A stretch of 21,157 nt of DNA from an uncultured Sphingobacteriales bacterium (GTDB taxonomy: Bacteria > Bacteroidota > Bacteroidia > Chitinophagales > Chitinophagaceae), in NCBI GenBank assembly GCA_946887085.1, contig CAMPKG010000012.1, forward strand, positions 1 through 21,157. The letters are read 5' to 3'. Both the position numbers and the translations under genes were made by a program. Shown here in pieces: positions 7,802 through 14,781 of the stretch (position 1 is the first letter of the stretch; the number at the start of each line of letters is the position of its first letter). The notes under the pieces are model-generated. The model was given only the letters and a program-made list of their open reading frames with translations. It searched no databases and was not told the DNA's origin.

Positions 7802-7809
7802 CAAAGCTA
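7802..7809 (-). promoter_or_regulatory. -7 promoter box for the DUF47 gene
   Basis: TAGCTTTG on the minus strand matches TAnnTTTG exactly, 16 bases before the start codon. No good TTTG lies at the right distance upstream, so this is a partial promoter match. Confidence 0.5.
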
Positions 7810-7901
7810 TTGGCAACCTTAGTTGTTCCGACTTGTGACAGCAGACTTAATGAGGAAGTAATAAAAAGGCAACGAAAACTTCACACCGACAAAAAGGCAG
7901 C

Positions 7902-8789
7902 TCAGTTCTTCTCCGTCATTTCCTTGTAGAGCATTTTTATCAAACCATCTGCGAGACCGATCTTGGGAACATAGATCTCTTCGGCATCGGCCCAGCGCAT
8001 GATGGAAGTGTATATCTGCAGGGCAGGTACGATCACATCTGCACGGTCCGCACGAAGATGATAGAGGTGCATGCGCTCTTCAACAGTAGTATTGCTCAAT
8101 TCTTTGTGATAATCTTTGAGCAACTCAAGTGGCAGGGGCTTACCTTCTTTGCGCTTGGAGATAGAGAACACTTTGTTGATGTTGCCACCACTACCAATGG
8201 CTTCAATGGGCTGGTAATCTTTCACATTCGTTTTGATATACCATCTCATATGCTCCCACTGCTCATCGGTCACCTTGCCGTGCAGCAGGCGGATGGTACC
8301 TATGTTGAATGATTCCTTGAACACTACACGGTTATCTGAGAACAAGGTCACTTCTGTGCTGCCGCCACCTACATCTATGTACATGTACGATTTCTCAGCG
8401 TTCATGTTTTCAGCAATATGGGTTTCGTAGATGATGTTGGCCTCTTCCTGGCCAGTTATGATATGTACTTCGATGCCGGTTTCTTTTTTGATCTCCTCCA
8501 GTAACTGTTTGCCGTTCGTTGCGTCGCGCATGGCCGAGGTAGCACAGGCTTTCACAGCCTGCACTCCGTATATCTCCATCAGCAGCTTGTATGCCTTGAT
8601 GGTATCCAGCATTTTTTTTCTTTTAGCCTCGGTTATGGTGCCTTTGTCAAATACATCGAAACCAAGGCGAAGGGGAATACGGAGGAGGTTGAGCTTGGTA
8701 AAGTCTACCCCGCCATCTTTGTATTCAGCGGCTTCAACTATCAATAAACGGGCGGCGTTCGATCCTATATCTATAGCGGCAAGTATCAA
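7902..8789 (-). CDS. ppx: Exopolyphosphatase, Ppx/GppA family
   Basis: The protein hydrolyses terminal phosphates of polyphosphate or the 5'-phosphate of pppGpp. Visible motifs are the phosphate-1 loop AAIDIGSNAARLL (4-16), ATSAMRDATNG (83-93), GQEEA (113-117, with E116 the likely catalytic glutamate), the phosphate-2 loop YIDVGGGSTE (136-145) and IGSGGNI later on. At 295 residues it has only the two actin-like domains and lacks the C-terminal HD-type region of E. coli Ppx, as is common in this phylum. The start is TTG at 8787-8789. An in-frame stop lies two codons upstream and the product then begins MILAAIDIG as the family expects. TTG and the ppk1 TGA overlap by four bases, so translation is coupled to ppk1. 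GppA-like activity cannot be excluded. Confidence 0.92.
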   Translation of the reverse strand: MILAAIDIGSNAARLLIVEAAEYKDGGVDFTKLNLLRIPLRLGFDVFDKGTITEAKRKKMLDTIKAYKLLMEIYGVQAVKACATSAMRDATNGKQLLEEIKKETGIEVHIITGQEEANIIYETHIAENMNAEKSYMYIDVGGGSTEVTLFSDNRVVFKESFNIGTIRLLHGKVTDEQWEHMRWYIKTNVKDYQPIEAIGSGGNINKVFSISKRKEGKPLPLELLKDYHKELSNTTVEERMHLYHLRADRADVIVPALQIYTSIMRWADAEEIYVPKIGLADGLIKMLYKEMTEKN

Positions 8790-10861
8790 TCGTTATACTG
8801 TTTCTTTTGCAAATATCCGTAAATGGCTATTTGCGAGCGTATTTCCGGTTCGCCACTATGGCGCTGCACGTAAATATTGCTTTGCTCGTTGTCTAATATA
8901 CGGCCTTTTACATTTTCGGCAAGTTGTATATTCAGTATATCGATGAGTTCTTGTTTGATATGAGGACTGTCGATAGGGCAAGCCGCTTCAACGCGGTGAT
9001 CAAGATTGCGCACCATCCAGTCGGCCGACGAAATAAAAACCTTCGGATCCCCATCGTTGTGGAAAATGAAAACCCGCCCATGCTCCAGGTATTCATCAAC
9101 AATGCTGATAGCCCGCATATGTTTTTTAAATCCTTTTTGCTGCGTCAGTGCACTGCAGGCGCCACGTACCACTAATTTCACTTCTACACCTGCTTTGGTC
9201 GCGAGGTATAACTTGTTTATAAGTACCTGGTCGGTCAATGTATTCAGTTTCACGATGATAGATGCTTTCTTTTCCCTCTTGGCTGCCTTTATCTCTTTGT
9301 TGATGAAGTCGGTAAATACTTTACGCATGCTTACGGGTGACACGGGCAATGTCTTGCAGTTCTTCAGGCTTTCCACCTTTGGCGTTGCTGCCTGTAAAAA
9401 GTTGAAGATGCGGTTGATATCTGCAAGTACGTTTCTGTTCGTGGTCAACAGGCAATGGTCGGCATAATATCTTGCTGTCGATTCATTAAGATTGCCTGTT
9501 GAGACAAAGCCGTACTGCCGTGTACGATTGTTTTCGCGCTTTTTTATAATGCAGACTTTTGCATGCACCTTCATATTGGGCAGGCCTAATACTACTTTCA
9601 CTCCTTCTTCCTCGAAGCGTGTTTTCCACGCAAGGTTGGCTTCTTCGTCAAAACGCGCTCGCAATTCCAACACTACGGTTACCTGCTTGCCATTACGCAC
9701 AGCATTGATCAGCGCATTAGCGATCTTGGAGTCTTTGGCAAGGCGGTATAAGGCTATTTTAATGCTCTGCACATTGGGATCGATAGCGGCCTCGCGTAGC
9801 AGGTCGATCATCGAGTCGAAGGAATGATAGGGGAAATGCAGCATCACATCACGTTCGTCGAGCACGTCCATGATACGGCGTGGCTGCCTGAGCAAAGGGT
9901 GTACGAATGGTTTTTTTCGTGGCTTCAGGTCAGTAAAGACCGAGGCCGGAAAATTCATGAAATCTTTAAAGTTGTGTATTCGCCCGCCCGGTATCAGGTT
10001 GTCTTTTTTCGACAGGTTGAGGCGTTTGATAAGATAGTCGAGCAGGCCATAATCTATCGTTCTGTCAAATATGAAACGCGTTGCGCGTCCGCGTTTACGG
10101 TTCTTCAATCCTTTCTCCAGTTCTTCTATCACATTTGTGTTCAGGTCGCTGTCTATTTCCAGTTCTGCGTCACGCGTCACTTTAATGATATAGCCCGCAA
10201 ACTTGTTGAAGCCAAACGGGGCGAATAAGTGCGGCAGATTGGCGCGGATGATGTCCTCGATCAGAATAATATCCTTTCCCTCATCTCCGGTCGGCAGGAT
10301 CACAAATCGTGGCAATACTATCGTAGGTATCTCTATCAGTGCATAACGCCTTGCCTCATGATTATTTTCGTCGCCGAGCATGCAGGCGAGATAAATAGAT
10401 TTATCGCGGAGCAAAGGCATTTGCGGAATGGATTCTATCATCAGCGGGATGATCTGCGTGCGCACTTTTTCATCAAAATATTCGGTGACGAATTGCTGTT
10501 GCGCTTTGCTTAATTGTTTCTCATTCTTGATGCGGATATTCTTTTTTTCCAGTTCCTGTATGATGTCCGCATAGATCAGGTCGAAAGCATTTTGCTGTAT
10601 AATGACCTGGTGCTGTATCTGCTCCAGTATTTTTTCGGGGTTGCTTTCCAGGTGCATACGCGCCGGTTTTTTCAGCAGCGTCATTTTATGCAGTGTAGCC
10701 ACACGCACCCGGAAAAACTCATCAAGATTGTTGGAAAATATACCCAGGAAGCGCAGCCTGTCGTGCACGTGATTGCCGCGATCTTCCGCCTCCTGCAGCA
10801 CACGGGCATTGAAAGACAGCCAGCTTATATCCCTGGCAATAGTATGTTTGGCAGATTTCAC
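8786..10861 (-). CDS. ppk1: Polyphosphate kinase 1
   Basis: Ppk1 reversibly transfers the gamma phosphate of ATP to polyphosphate, making long chains. The 691 residues match the usual length and the four-domain layout: an N domain starting RDISWLSFNARVLQEA, an H domain with FSNNLDEFFRVRVA, and two phospholipase D-like C domains. Catalytic histidines are H433 in MKVHAKVCI, the expected autophosphorylated residue, and H594 in YLEHGRVFIFH. STGNLNESTARYYADH and the arginine-rich ELRARFDEEANL are also present. It is followed with a 4-base overlap by ppx, giving a synthesis/degradation pair. An upstream -33/-7 promoter lies at 10886-10915, and read-through from rfaE2 is possible because no terminator separates them. 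Confidence 0.97.
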   Translation of the reverse strand: MKSAKHTIARDISWLSFNARVLQEAEDRGNHVHDRLRFLGIFSNNLDEFFRVRVATLHKMTLLKKPARMHLESNPEKILEQIQHQVIIQQNAFDLIYADIIQELEKKNIRIKNEKQLSKAQQQFVTEYFDEKVRTQIIPLMIESIPQMPLLRDKSIYLACMLGDENNHEARRYALIEIPTIVLPRFVILPTGDEGKDIILIEDIIRANLPHLFAPFGFNKFAGYIIKVTRDAELEIDSDLNTNVIEELEKGLKNRKRGRATRFIFDRTIDYGLLDYLIKRLNLSKKDNLIPGGRIHNFKDFMNFPASVFTDLKPRKKPFVHPLLRQPRRIMDVLDERDVMLHFPYHSFDSMIDLLREAAIDPNVQSIKIALYRLAKDSKIANALINAVRNGKQVTVVLELRARFDEEANLAWKTRFEEEGVKVVLGLPNMKVHAKVCIIKKRENNRTRQYGFVSTGNLNESTARYYADHCLLTTNRNVLADINRIFNFLQAATPKVESLKNCKTLPVSPVSMRKVFTDFINKEIKAAKREKKASIIVKLNTLTDQVLINKLYLATKAGVEVKLVVRGACSALTQQKGFKKHMRAISIVDEYLEHGRVFIFHNDGDPKVFISSADWMVRNLDHRVEAACPIDSPHIKQELIDILNIQLAENVKGRILDNEQSNIYVQRHSGEPEIRSQIAIYGYLQKKQYND

Positions 10862-10885
10862 TGAGTCCCGGTATTATTAGCGATA

Positions 10886-10915
10886 CAAAGCTAATGGCTG
10901 GTAATCAACGGAAAA
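10886..10915 (-). promoter_or_regulatory. ppk1 promoter, -33/-7 type
   Basis: On the minus strand TTTT is followed after 18 bases by TAGCTTTG (10886-10893). The -7 box is an exact TAnnTTTG match and the -33 box has one mismatch to TTTG. The expected start of transcription is about 20 bases before the ppk1 ATG. Confidence 0.6.
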
Positions 10916-10942
10916 GGACTGTGCCACCAGTTTACGCAAAAT

Positions 10943-11437
10943 TCACAATTTCTTAATACGGTCGATGAGTGAGCTGGTAGAATAGCCATCGACGAAGGGA
11001 ATGATCTCCACTCTTCCGCCGTTTGCGTTTACATGCTGTGCGCCGGCGATCTGGTCGGCGGTATAATCGCCGCCTTTTGCAAGTACATGAGGATTAACTG
11101 TTTTGATGAGTTCTTCAGGCGTGTCCTCATTGAAAAGGCAAACAGCATCAACACATAGAAGCGAGGCCAATTGAAATGCCCTGTCCTGTTCATTGTTCAG
11201 CGGACGGTTGCTACCCTTCAAACGTTTTACAGAGTCATCTGTGTTGACGCCAACTATCAATATATTACCATGGTCGGCAGCTTTTGCCAGGTAGTCAAGG
11301 TGGCCATGATGGAGAATATCAAAACAACCATTGGTGAACACGATCTTCTTGCCCAGTGAACGCCACATATGCGCATGCCTGCTTACCGAGAGTAAATCAG
11401 GAAGTATCTTATTCTGTATCCACTGGAGTTTCTGCAT
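10943..11437 (-). CDS. rfaE2: D-glycero-beta-D-manno-heptose 1-phosphate adenylyltransferase
   Basis: This is the stand-alone nucleotidyltransferase half of HldE/RfaE. It adds AMP from ATP to heptose 1-phosphate, giving ADP-heptose for lipopolysaccharide core. The cytidylyltransferase-like fold starts KIVFTNGCFDILHHGHLDYL, with the nucleotide-binding HxGH at 43-46. RLKGSNRPLNNEQDRA and the C-terminal GYSTSSLIDRIKKL follow the Bacteroidota RfaE2 pattern, including the 30-residue N-terminal lead MQKLQWIQNK. At 164 residues the length is normal. Its first 29 bases overlap the end of the flippase gene (11409-11437), so the two are coupled. The kinase half (RfaE1) is not in the window. Confidence 0.92.
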   Translation of the reverse strand: MQKLQWIQNKILPDLLSVSRHAHMWRSLGKKIVFTNGCFDILHHGHLDYLAKAADHGNILIVGVNTDDSVKRLKGSNRPLNNEQDRAFQLASLLCVDAVCLFNEDTPEELIKTVNPHVLAKGGDYTADQIAGAQHVNANGGRVEIIPFVDGYSTSSLIDRIKKL

Positions 11438-12425
11438 GGTGGTGGTGCTGGTGATGTTTGTTGCGATTGTACAAAGGTAAAATTATCAGTGCACCGATAC
11501 CAAGCACCAAAACTATGCCTGTTTGTGCCGCCCATGACACCCACCCGAATGCCTTACCATCGGCATCGTCAATACCGTAAAAGAACAATATCTCGGCAAT
11601 AAGTGCGGGATAGGCGCCAAGCCCGCCCGGCGTAACGATCATACCAATGCTACCAAAGATCAGTACAACCAAGCCTGCCAGCAACATGAGGTGTTCGGTA
11701 GCAGGTATAGCCCAGAAGCCCAGCAGCACCTGTGACCAGTACAATGTCCAGATAAGGATTGTAAAAAGAAGGAACCTGCCCCGGTCTTTCATCTTCAATA
11801 TGGAGGTTACGCCGTCCTTCATCCCGATGATGAACTGCACGATCTTCGACTGCTTATGCCGGCGCACGAGGAATATCAGGAATAGTATCAGAAATGCAAA
11901 CGCAGTTAATCCGCCGATGAAGAATATCCGTTTGGCTGCCAGCTTGCCGAATATGCTGGAGGCATAGTCGCCGATCACGTCCGCTTGCAACACAAACGCG
12001 GCTGTCGTTACTAACACGAGACAGGCAACGTCGAAAGCCCGTTCGGCGAGAATGGTGCCTACCATCTTGTCGGCAGGAACGTGCTCATAGCGGGCTAACA
12101 CAGTACACTTGGCTACTTCGCCCATGCGGGGCAGCAATAAATTTACCAGGTAACCGATAAGTACAGAAAGCGTTGTATTAGTTGTACTGGGATGAATATC
12201 AAGCGGTTTCAGCAGGAGTTTCCAACGCAGGGCACGAAACCAGTGAGAGAGAAAACCGGCAACTAACACTGGCGCCAGCAGCCAAAGCCTTGTCTGGCGG
12301 ATGGACTCCATCATATCGGCCTTGTCCTTGTCTGACATGCTGCTCGACATGCGGTATATAATAAGGATACCCAGGCCGAGGAAAATAACGTACTGAGCTA
12401 TGGTAAGCAGTGTCCGTTTCTTCAT
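11409..12425 (-). CDS. UPF0104 / lysylphosphatidylglycerol synthase-type flippase-like membrane protein
   Basis: The protein has about eight membrane helices and the conserved elements of the LPG synthase transmembrane family (UPF0104). These are RALRWKLLL near residue 65, LLPRMGEVAKCTVLARYE, LAERAFDV, and PGGLGAYPALIAEIL in the late helices. The family flips or modifies lipids; the soluble aminoacyltransferase domain of MprF is absent, so a transporter role is more likely than lysine transfer. I chose the start MKKRTLLTIAQYVIF at 12425, giving 338 residues and a 19-base gap after panD. A longer frame to 12575 would add a serine-rich tail that lies wholly inside panD. The C-terminus is unusual: HHQHHHHAETPVDTE, with six histidines in seven residues. 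panD followed by this gene is a recurring pair in Bacteroidota. Confidence 0.85.
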   Translation of the reverse strand: MKKRTLLTIAQYVIFLGLGILIIYRMSSSMSDKDKADMMESIRQTRLWLLAPVLVAGFLSHWFRALRWKLLLKPLDIHPSTTNTTLSVLIGYLVNLLLPRMGEVAKCTVLARYEHVPADKMVGTILAERAFDVACLVLVTTAAFVLQADVIGDYASSIFGKLAAKRIFFIGGLTAFAFLILFLIFLVRRHKQSKIVQFIIGMKDGVTSILKMKDRGRFLLFTILIWTLYWSQVLLGFWAIPATEHLMLLAGLVVLIFGSIGMIVTPGGLGAYPALIAEILFFYGIDDADGKAFGWVSWAAQTGIVLVLGIGALIILPLYNRNKHHQHHHHAETPVDTE

Positions 12426-12444
12426 GAACGGTAAAGATAGCGGA

Positions 12445-12789
12445 TTAGAGCGTATTATCTTCCTTAGGGAAGATGATGACAGGCTTGTGCTGCTTTGCCT
12501 GCTCGAAGTCCATTGTAGCGTAAGAGATAACGATAACAGTATCGCCGACAGATACCCTGCGGGCAGCGGGGCCATTGAGGCAGATCATTCCTGAGCCGCG
12601 GGTGCCGCGTATCACATAAGTCTCCAGCCTTTCGCCATTGTCGATGTTCAGCACCTGCACCTTTTCGTTCTCGATAAGGTTAGCGGCTTCCATCAGGTTC
12701 TCATCGATAGTGATGCTACCGATGTAATGAAGGTTCGCTTCTGTGACCTTCACCCTGTGGATCTTCGACTTCATTACTTCTATTTGCAT
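12445..12789 (-). CDS. panD: Aspartate 1-decarboxylase precursor
   Basis: PanD converts L-aspartate to beta-alanine for pantothenate and coenzyme A synthesis. The pro-enzyme cleaves itself between Gly24 and Ser25 (HYIGS, 21-25), turning the serine into the pyruvoyl cofactor. The cleavage site falls at exactly the usual position if translation starts at [13 protein letters not shown] (ATG at 12787-12789), giving 114 residues. A TTG 18 bases further upstream would put the -7 promoter box inside the coding region and is rejected. The conserved [19 protein letters not shown] segment is present. It leads a same-strand run with the flippase and rfaE2. No other pan gene is in the window. Confidence 0.96.
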   Translation of the reverse strand: MQIEVMKSKIHRVKVTEANLHYIGSITIDENLMEAANLIENEKVQVLNIDNGERLETYVIRGTRGSGMICLNGPAARRVSVGDTVIVISYATMDFEQAKQHKPVIIFPKEDNTL

Positions 12790-12796
12790 AGCGCCG

Positions 12797-12804
12797 CAAA
12801 GGTA
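12797..12804 (-). promoter_or_regulatory. -7 promoter box for panD
   Basis: TACCTTTG on the minus strand is an exact TAnnTTTG match ending only 7 bases before the panD ATG, so the transcript would have almost no leader. No clear TTTG is visible at 18-21 bases upstream. Confidence 0.6.
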
Positions 12805-12836
12805 CAAAACTATATTATCTATGAAGGTTTACAAGA

Positions 12837-12873
12837 TGCTATTTATCAATTGAAACAATATTGCTATTAATCA
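12837..12873. repeat. Short direct repeat in the panD/VOC intergenic region
   Basis: TGCTATTTATCA (12837-12848) and TGCTATTAATCA (12862-12873) match at 11 of 12 positions with starts 25 bases apart. The rest of the 12808-12993 gap is AT-rich and shows no gene or clear promoter. Confidence 0.3.
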
Positions 12874-12993
12874 TTTTCGATTTTTGGCCCATTGCATATT
12901 TATTTGAAGCGCTTTTATCCTGTAACATTGTAAAAAATTAGCTGCGAATGCGGCTGGTAACGACATTAACTTATAACTAAAAAAAACTTTAAC

Positions 12994-13407
12994 ATGGGTC
13001 AGCACTCAGTTTATTTAATGTTCAACGGCAACTGCCGCGAAGCATTGGAGTTTTACGCCAAAAGCCTCGGCGGTAATATCGAGTTCATGCAAACATATGG
13101 CGAGGCGCCAATGGATAGCCCTGCCGAGCAAAAGGACAAGATCATGCATGCCACCCTCGACCTCGGGGGCTTCAAGGTAATGGCATCTGACAGCGACGGG
13201 AAGCGCAACGTAACCTTCGGAGATAATTTTTCAATAGCGCTCGATTTTAAATCAGACGGCGATTTGGAGCGCGCTTTCAATGCGATGCATACGGGCGGCC
13301 AGGTAACCATGCCGCTACAGGATACTTTCTGGGGAGCCAAATTTGGTATGTGTACCGATAAGTTTGGCGTGAACTGGATGTTTAATTATGATAAACCGCA
13401 GCAGTAG
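12994..13407 (+). CDS. VOC family protein, PhnB-like
   Basis: This 137-residue cytosolic protein has the vicinal-oxygen-chelate (glyoxalase/bleomycin-resistance) fold in its PhnB/YjdN-like form. Visible are HSVYLMFNGNCREALEFYAKSLGG at the start (written here in part: the F-N-G-N-C and E-A-L-E-F-Y elements), IMHATLDLGGFKVMASD in the middle, and WGAKFGMCTDKFGVNWMFNY at the end, all typical of this subfamily. Members are often annotated as demethylubiquinone methyltransferase-like from old misassignments; the true substrate is usually unknown. The ATG at 12994 is the family-typical start. The 200-base AT-rich region upstream is divergent with panD and shows no exact -7 box for this strand. Confidence 0.88.
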   Translation: MGQHSVYLMFNGNCREALEFYAKSLGGNIEFMQTYGEAPMDSPAEQKDKIMHATLDLGGFKVMASDSDGKRNVTFGDNFSIALDFKSDGDLERAFNAMHTGGQVTMPLQDTFWGAKFGMCTDKFGVNWMFNYDKPQQ

Positions 13408-13411
13408 TCAG

Positions 13412-13447
13412 AATCTCAGTCCCGATAGCTATCGGGAAATCGAGATT
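13412..13447. repeat. Palindromic element with an 18-bp perfect core
   Basis: TCCCGATAGCTATCGGGA (13420-13437) is a perfect palindrome. The flanking AATCTC (13412-13417) and GAGATT (13442-13447) pair to extend the hairpin across a small internal loop. It lies right after the VOC gene but has no T-run, so it looks more like a dispersed REP-type palindrome than a terminator. Confidence 0.65.
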
Positions 13448-13537
13448 AGACTGATTAATCTGATTTGAGAAGAAAAAAATAAGGGGTCACAATTGTGACC
13501 CCTTTATCAGTGTTATCTCGATTAATCAGTTTAATCT
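13443..13537. repeat. 18-bp inverted repeat enclosing the rplI terminator
   Basis: AGATTAGACTGATTAATC (13443-13460) and the reverse complement of 13520-13537 agree at 17 of 18 positions. The two arms enclose the 24-bp terminator palindrome, and the left arm overlaps the preceding hairpin by five bases, so the two foldings compete. Confidence 0.7.
13481..13504 (-). terminator. Intrinsic terminator of the rpsF-rpsR-rplI operon
   Basis: A perfect 24-base palindrome (two 12-base arms, AAGGGGTCACAA and its complement) is followed on the minus strand by TTATTTTTTTC. This is a strong terminator for the ribosomal operon and weaker for the plus strand. Confidence 0.85.
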
Positions 13538-13547
13538 GAGGTTCAGA

Positions 13548-13994
13548 CTACTCGCCAACCACTTCAAAATCCATTTCAACAACATTGTCCTTACCGAAAT
13601 CGATAGATGCTTTATGCATGCCGATCTCTTTAACATCGTCGAGGAGGGTGATGCGGCGGCGGTCGATCTCGTATCCTTTCTGCTCGCGGATAGCGCGTGC
13701 CAGCTGGATAGAAGTAACAGAACCGAAGATCTTGCCGCTGGTACCGGTCTTAGCGCCCAGTTTCACAGGAGAAGCTTTCAACACTTCTGTCACTTTCGCG
13801 ATCTCTGCCATCAGCTTCTGCTCGCGTTTTTCTTTTTGCTTGCGGCGCTCTTCCAATACTTTCATATTAGAACCACTAGCTTCAATAGCATATTTCTGAG
13901 GTATCAGGTAGTTGCGGGCATATCCCGGCCTTACTTGTACCAGCTCATGGGCTGCGCCCAGGTTATCTACGTCTTTTATAAGAATTACTTGCAT
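13548..13994 (-). CDS. rplI: 50S ribosomal protein L9
   Basis: L9 binds 23S rRNA at the base of the L1 stalk. The N-terminal domain MQVILIKDVDNLGAAHELVQ with VRPGYARNYLIPQKYA is diagnostic. A long charged connecting helix (KVLEERRKQKEKREQKL, about 45-61) leads to the C-terminal domain with GKIFGSVTSIQLARAI. At 148 residues the length is standard. It is the last gene of the rpsF-rpsR-rplI operon, starting seven bases after the rpsR stop, and is followed by a strong terminator. Confidence 0.98.
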   Translation of the reverse strand: MQVILIKDVDNLGAAHELVQVRPGYARNYLIPQKYAIEASGSNMKVLEERRKQKEKREQKLMAEIAKVTEVLKASPVKLGAKTGTSGKIFGSVTSIQLARAIREQKGYEIDRRRITLLDDVKEIGMHKASIDFGKDNVVEMDFEVVGE

Positions 13995-14001
13995 GGCTAT
14001 T

Positions 14002-14268
14002 TTACTTTAAAAGGTCAGTAACATAAGGTAACAGAGCCATTTGGCGAGCTTTCTTCACTGCCTGGGCTACTTTGCGCTGGAATTTCAGCGAGTTGCCGGT
14101 GATGCGGCGTGGAAGCATCTTACCTTGATCGTTCAGAAATTTTTTCAGGAACTCAGCGTCCTTATAGTCTACATACCTGATACCCATTTTCTTGAAGCGG
14201 CAGTATTTCTTCTGGCGCTTTTCTACACGGGTAGAGGTGAGGAATTTTATTTCGTTTTGCTTTGCCAT
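14002..14268 (-). CDS. rpsR: 30S ribosomal protein S18
   Basis: S18 forms a heterodimer with S6 on the platform of the small subunit. The 88 residues include the conserved [18 protein letters not shown] and the RNA-binding core [20 protein letters not shown]. The N-terminus is slightly basic and extended, as is usual in Bacteroidota. It lies between rpsF (21-base gap) and rplI. Confidence 0.98.
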   Translation of the reverse strand: MAKQNEIKFLTSTRVEKRQKKYCRFKKMGIRYVDYKDAEFLKKFLNDQGKMLPRRITGNSLKFQRKVAQAVKKARQMALLPYVTDLLK

Positions 14269-14289
14269 TGTTCAGAATGTTTTAAAGGA

Positions 14290-14655
14290 TTAAGCGTTGG
14301 CAGGTTCAGCAGCTAGCTTGTTACGTTTTTTAGCATTGTACTCTACCGCGTATTTGTCAAGACGGGTAACCATGTGACGCATGATGTTCTCATCGCGGTT
14401 CATTTGGATCTCCAGCTTAGCGTTTACGTCTGTAGAAGCCTGGTAAGAAAGTAACCAGTACAGGCCTGTTGTCTTTTTTGCAATGGGGTAAGCCAGTGAA
14501 CGGAGGCCCCATGCATCCTGGTGAACGATCTTGCCACCATTCTGTGTGATGAAGTCTGCAAACTTCTTCTGAGCAGTCTTGAAGTCATCTTCTGCCAGAA
14601 CCGGCGTGAAGATCACCATCAGCTCGTAATTCTGAAGGTTGTTTTGTGTTGCCAT
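14290..14655 (-). CDS. rpsF: 30S ribosomal protein S6
   Basis: S6 binds 16S rRNA together with S18. The ferredoxin-like fold is seen in NYELMVIFTPVL, the GLRSLAYPIAKKTTGLYWLL segment that contacts RNA and S18, and NRDENIMRHMVTRLDKYAVE. The tail KKRNKLAAEPANA is short. At 121 residues it is typical. It leads the operon, with no ssb or priB gene between it and rpsR. A 90-base leader between the promoter and the ATG may carry the S6:S18 feedback site. Confidence 0.98.
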   Translation of the reverse strand: MATQNNLQNYELMVIFTPVLAEDDFKTAQKKFADFITQNGGKIVHQDAWGLRSLAYPIAKKTTGLYWLLSYQASTDVNAKLEIQMNRDENIMRHMVTRLDKYAVEYNAKKRNKLAAEPANA

Positions 14656-14745
14656 AAAAAATTATGTTGTTAAGAAATAATCCCATCAGCCCGGCAGCAA
14701 CGCTGGACATTCACACGGAGGAGAATGGCCGGAACCTATTTTGGG
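14656..14745 (-). promoter_or_regulatory. rpsF leader, candidate S6:S18 autoregulatory RNA
   Basis: The leader of about 90 bases is much longer than those of neighbouring genes. It holds a CAGC-GTT-GCTG hairpin (14695-14705, minus strand) immediately followed by CCGGG, plus an earlier TTCCGG. S6:S18 is known in several phyla to repress its own mRNA by binding a leader element with a conserved CCG. Assignment here is tentative. Confidence 0.35.
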
Positions 14746-14749
14746 ACTG

Positions 14750-14781
14750 CAAAGGTAAGGGAAACAGGCAAAACAGACAAA
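14750..14781 (-). promoter_or_regulatory. Promoter of the rpsF-rpsR-rplI operon
   Basis: On the minus strand TTTG (14778-14781) is followed after 20 bases by TACCTTTG (14750-14757). Both boxes match the Bacteroidota consensus exactly. Confidence 0.75.

Noticed and set aside
8431..8946. 171-codon plus-strand frame over the ppx/ppk1 junction
   Set aside because: It is antisense to two well-supported genes and its serine-rich composition is typical of shadow frames.
12426..12575. 50-residue N-terminal extension of the flippase-like protein
   Set aside because: It lies entirely inside panD in another frame, is serine-rich and unlike the family. MKKRTLLTIAQYVIF at 12425 is a natural start with a 19-base gap after panD.
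12790..12807. TTG start for panD giving six extra residues
   Set aside because: It would place the TACCTTTG promoter box inside the gene and shift the Gly24-Ser25 cleavage site from its usual position.
13412..13447. Terminator for the VOC gene at 12994
   Set aside because: The hairpin is strong but has no following T-run on the plus strand, so it is listed as a palindromic repeat.
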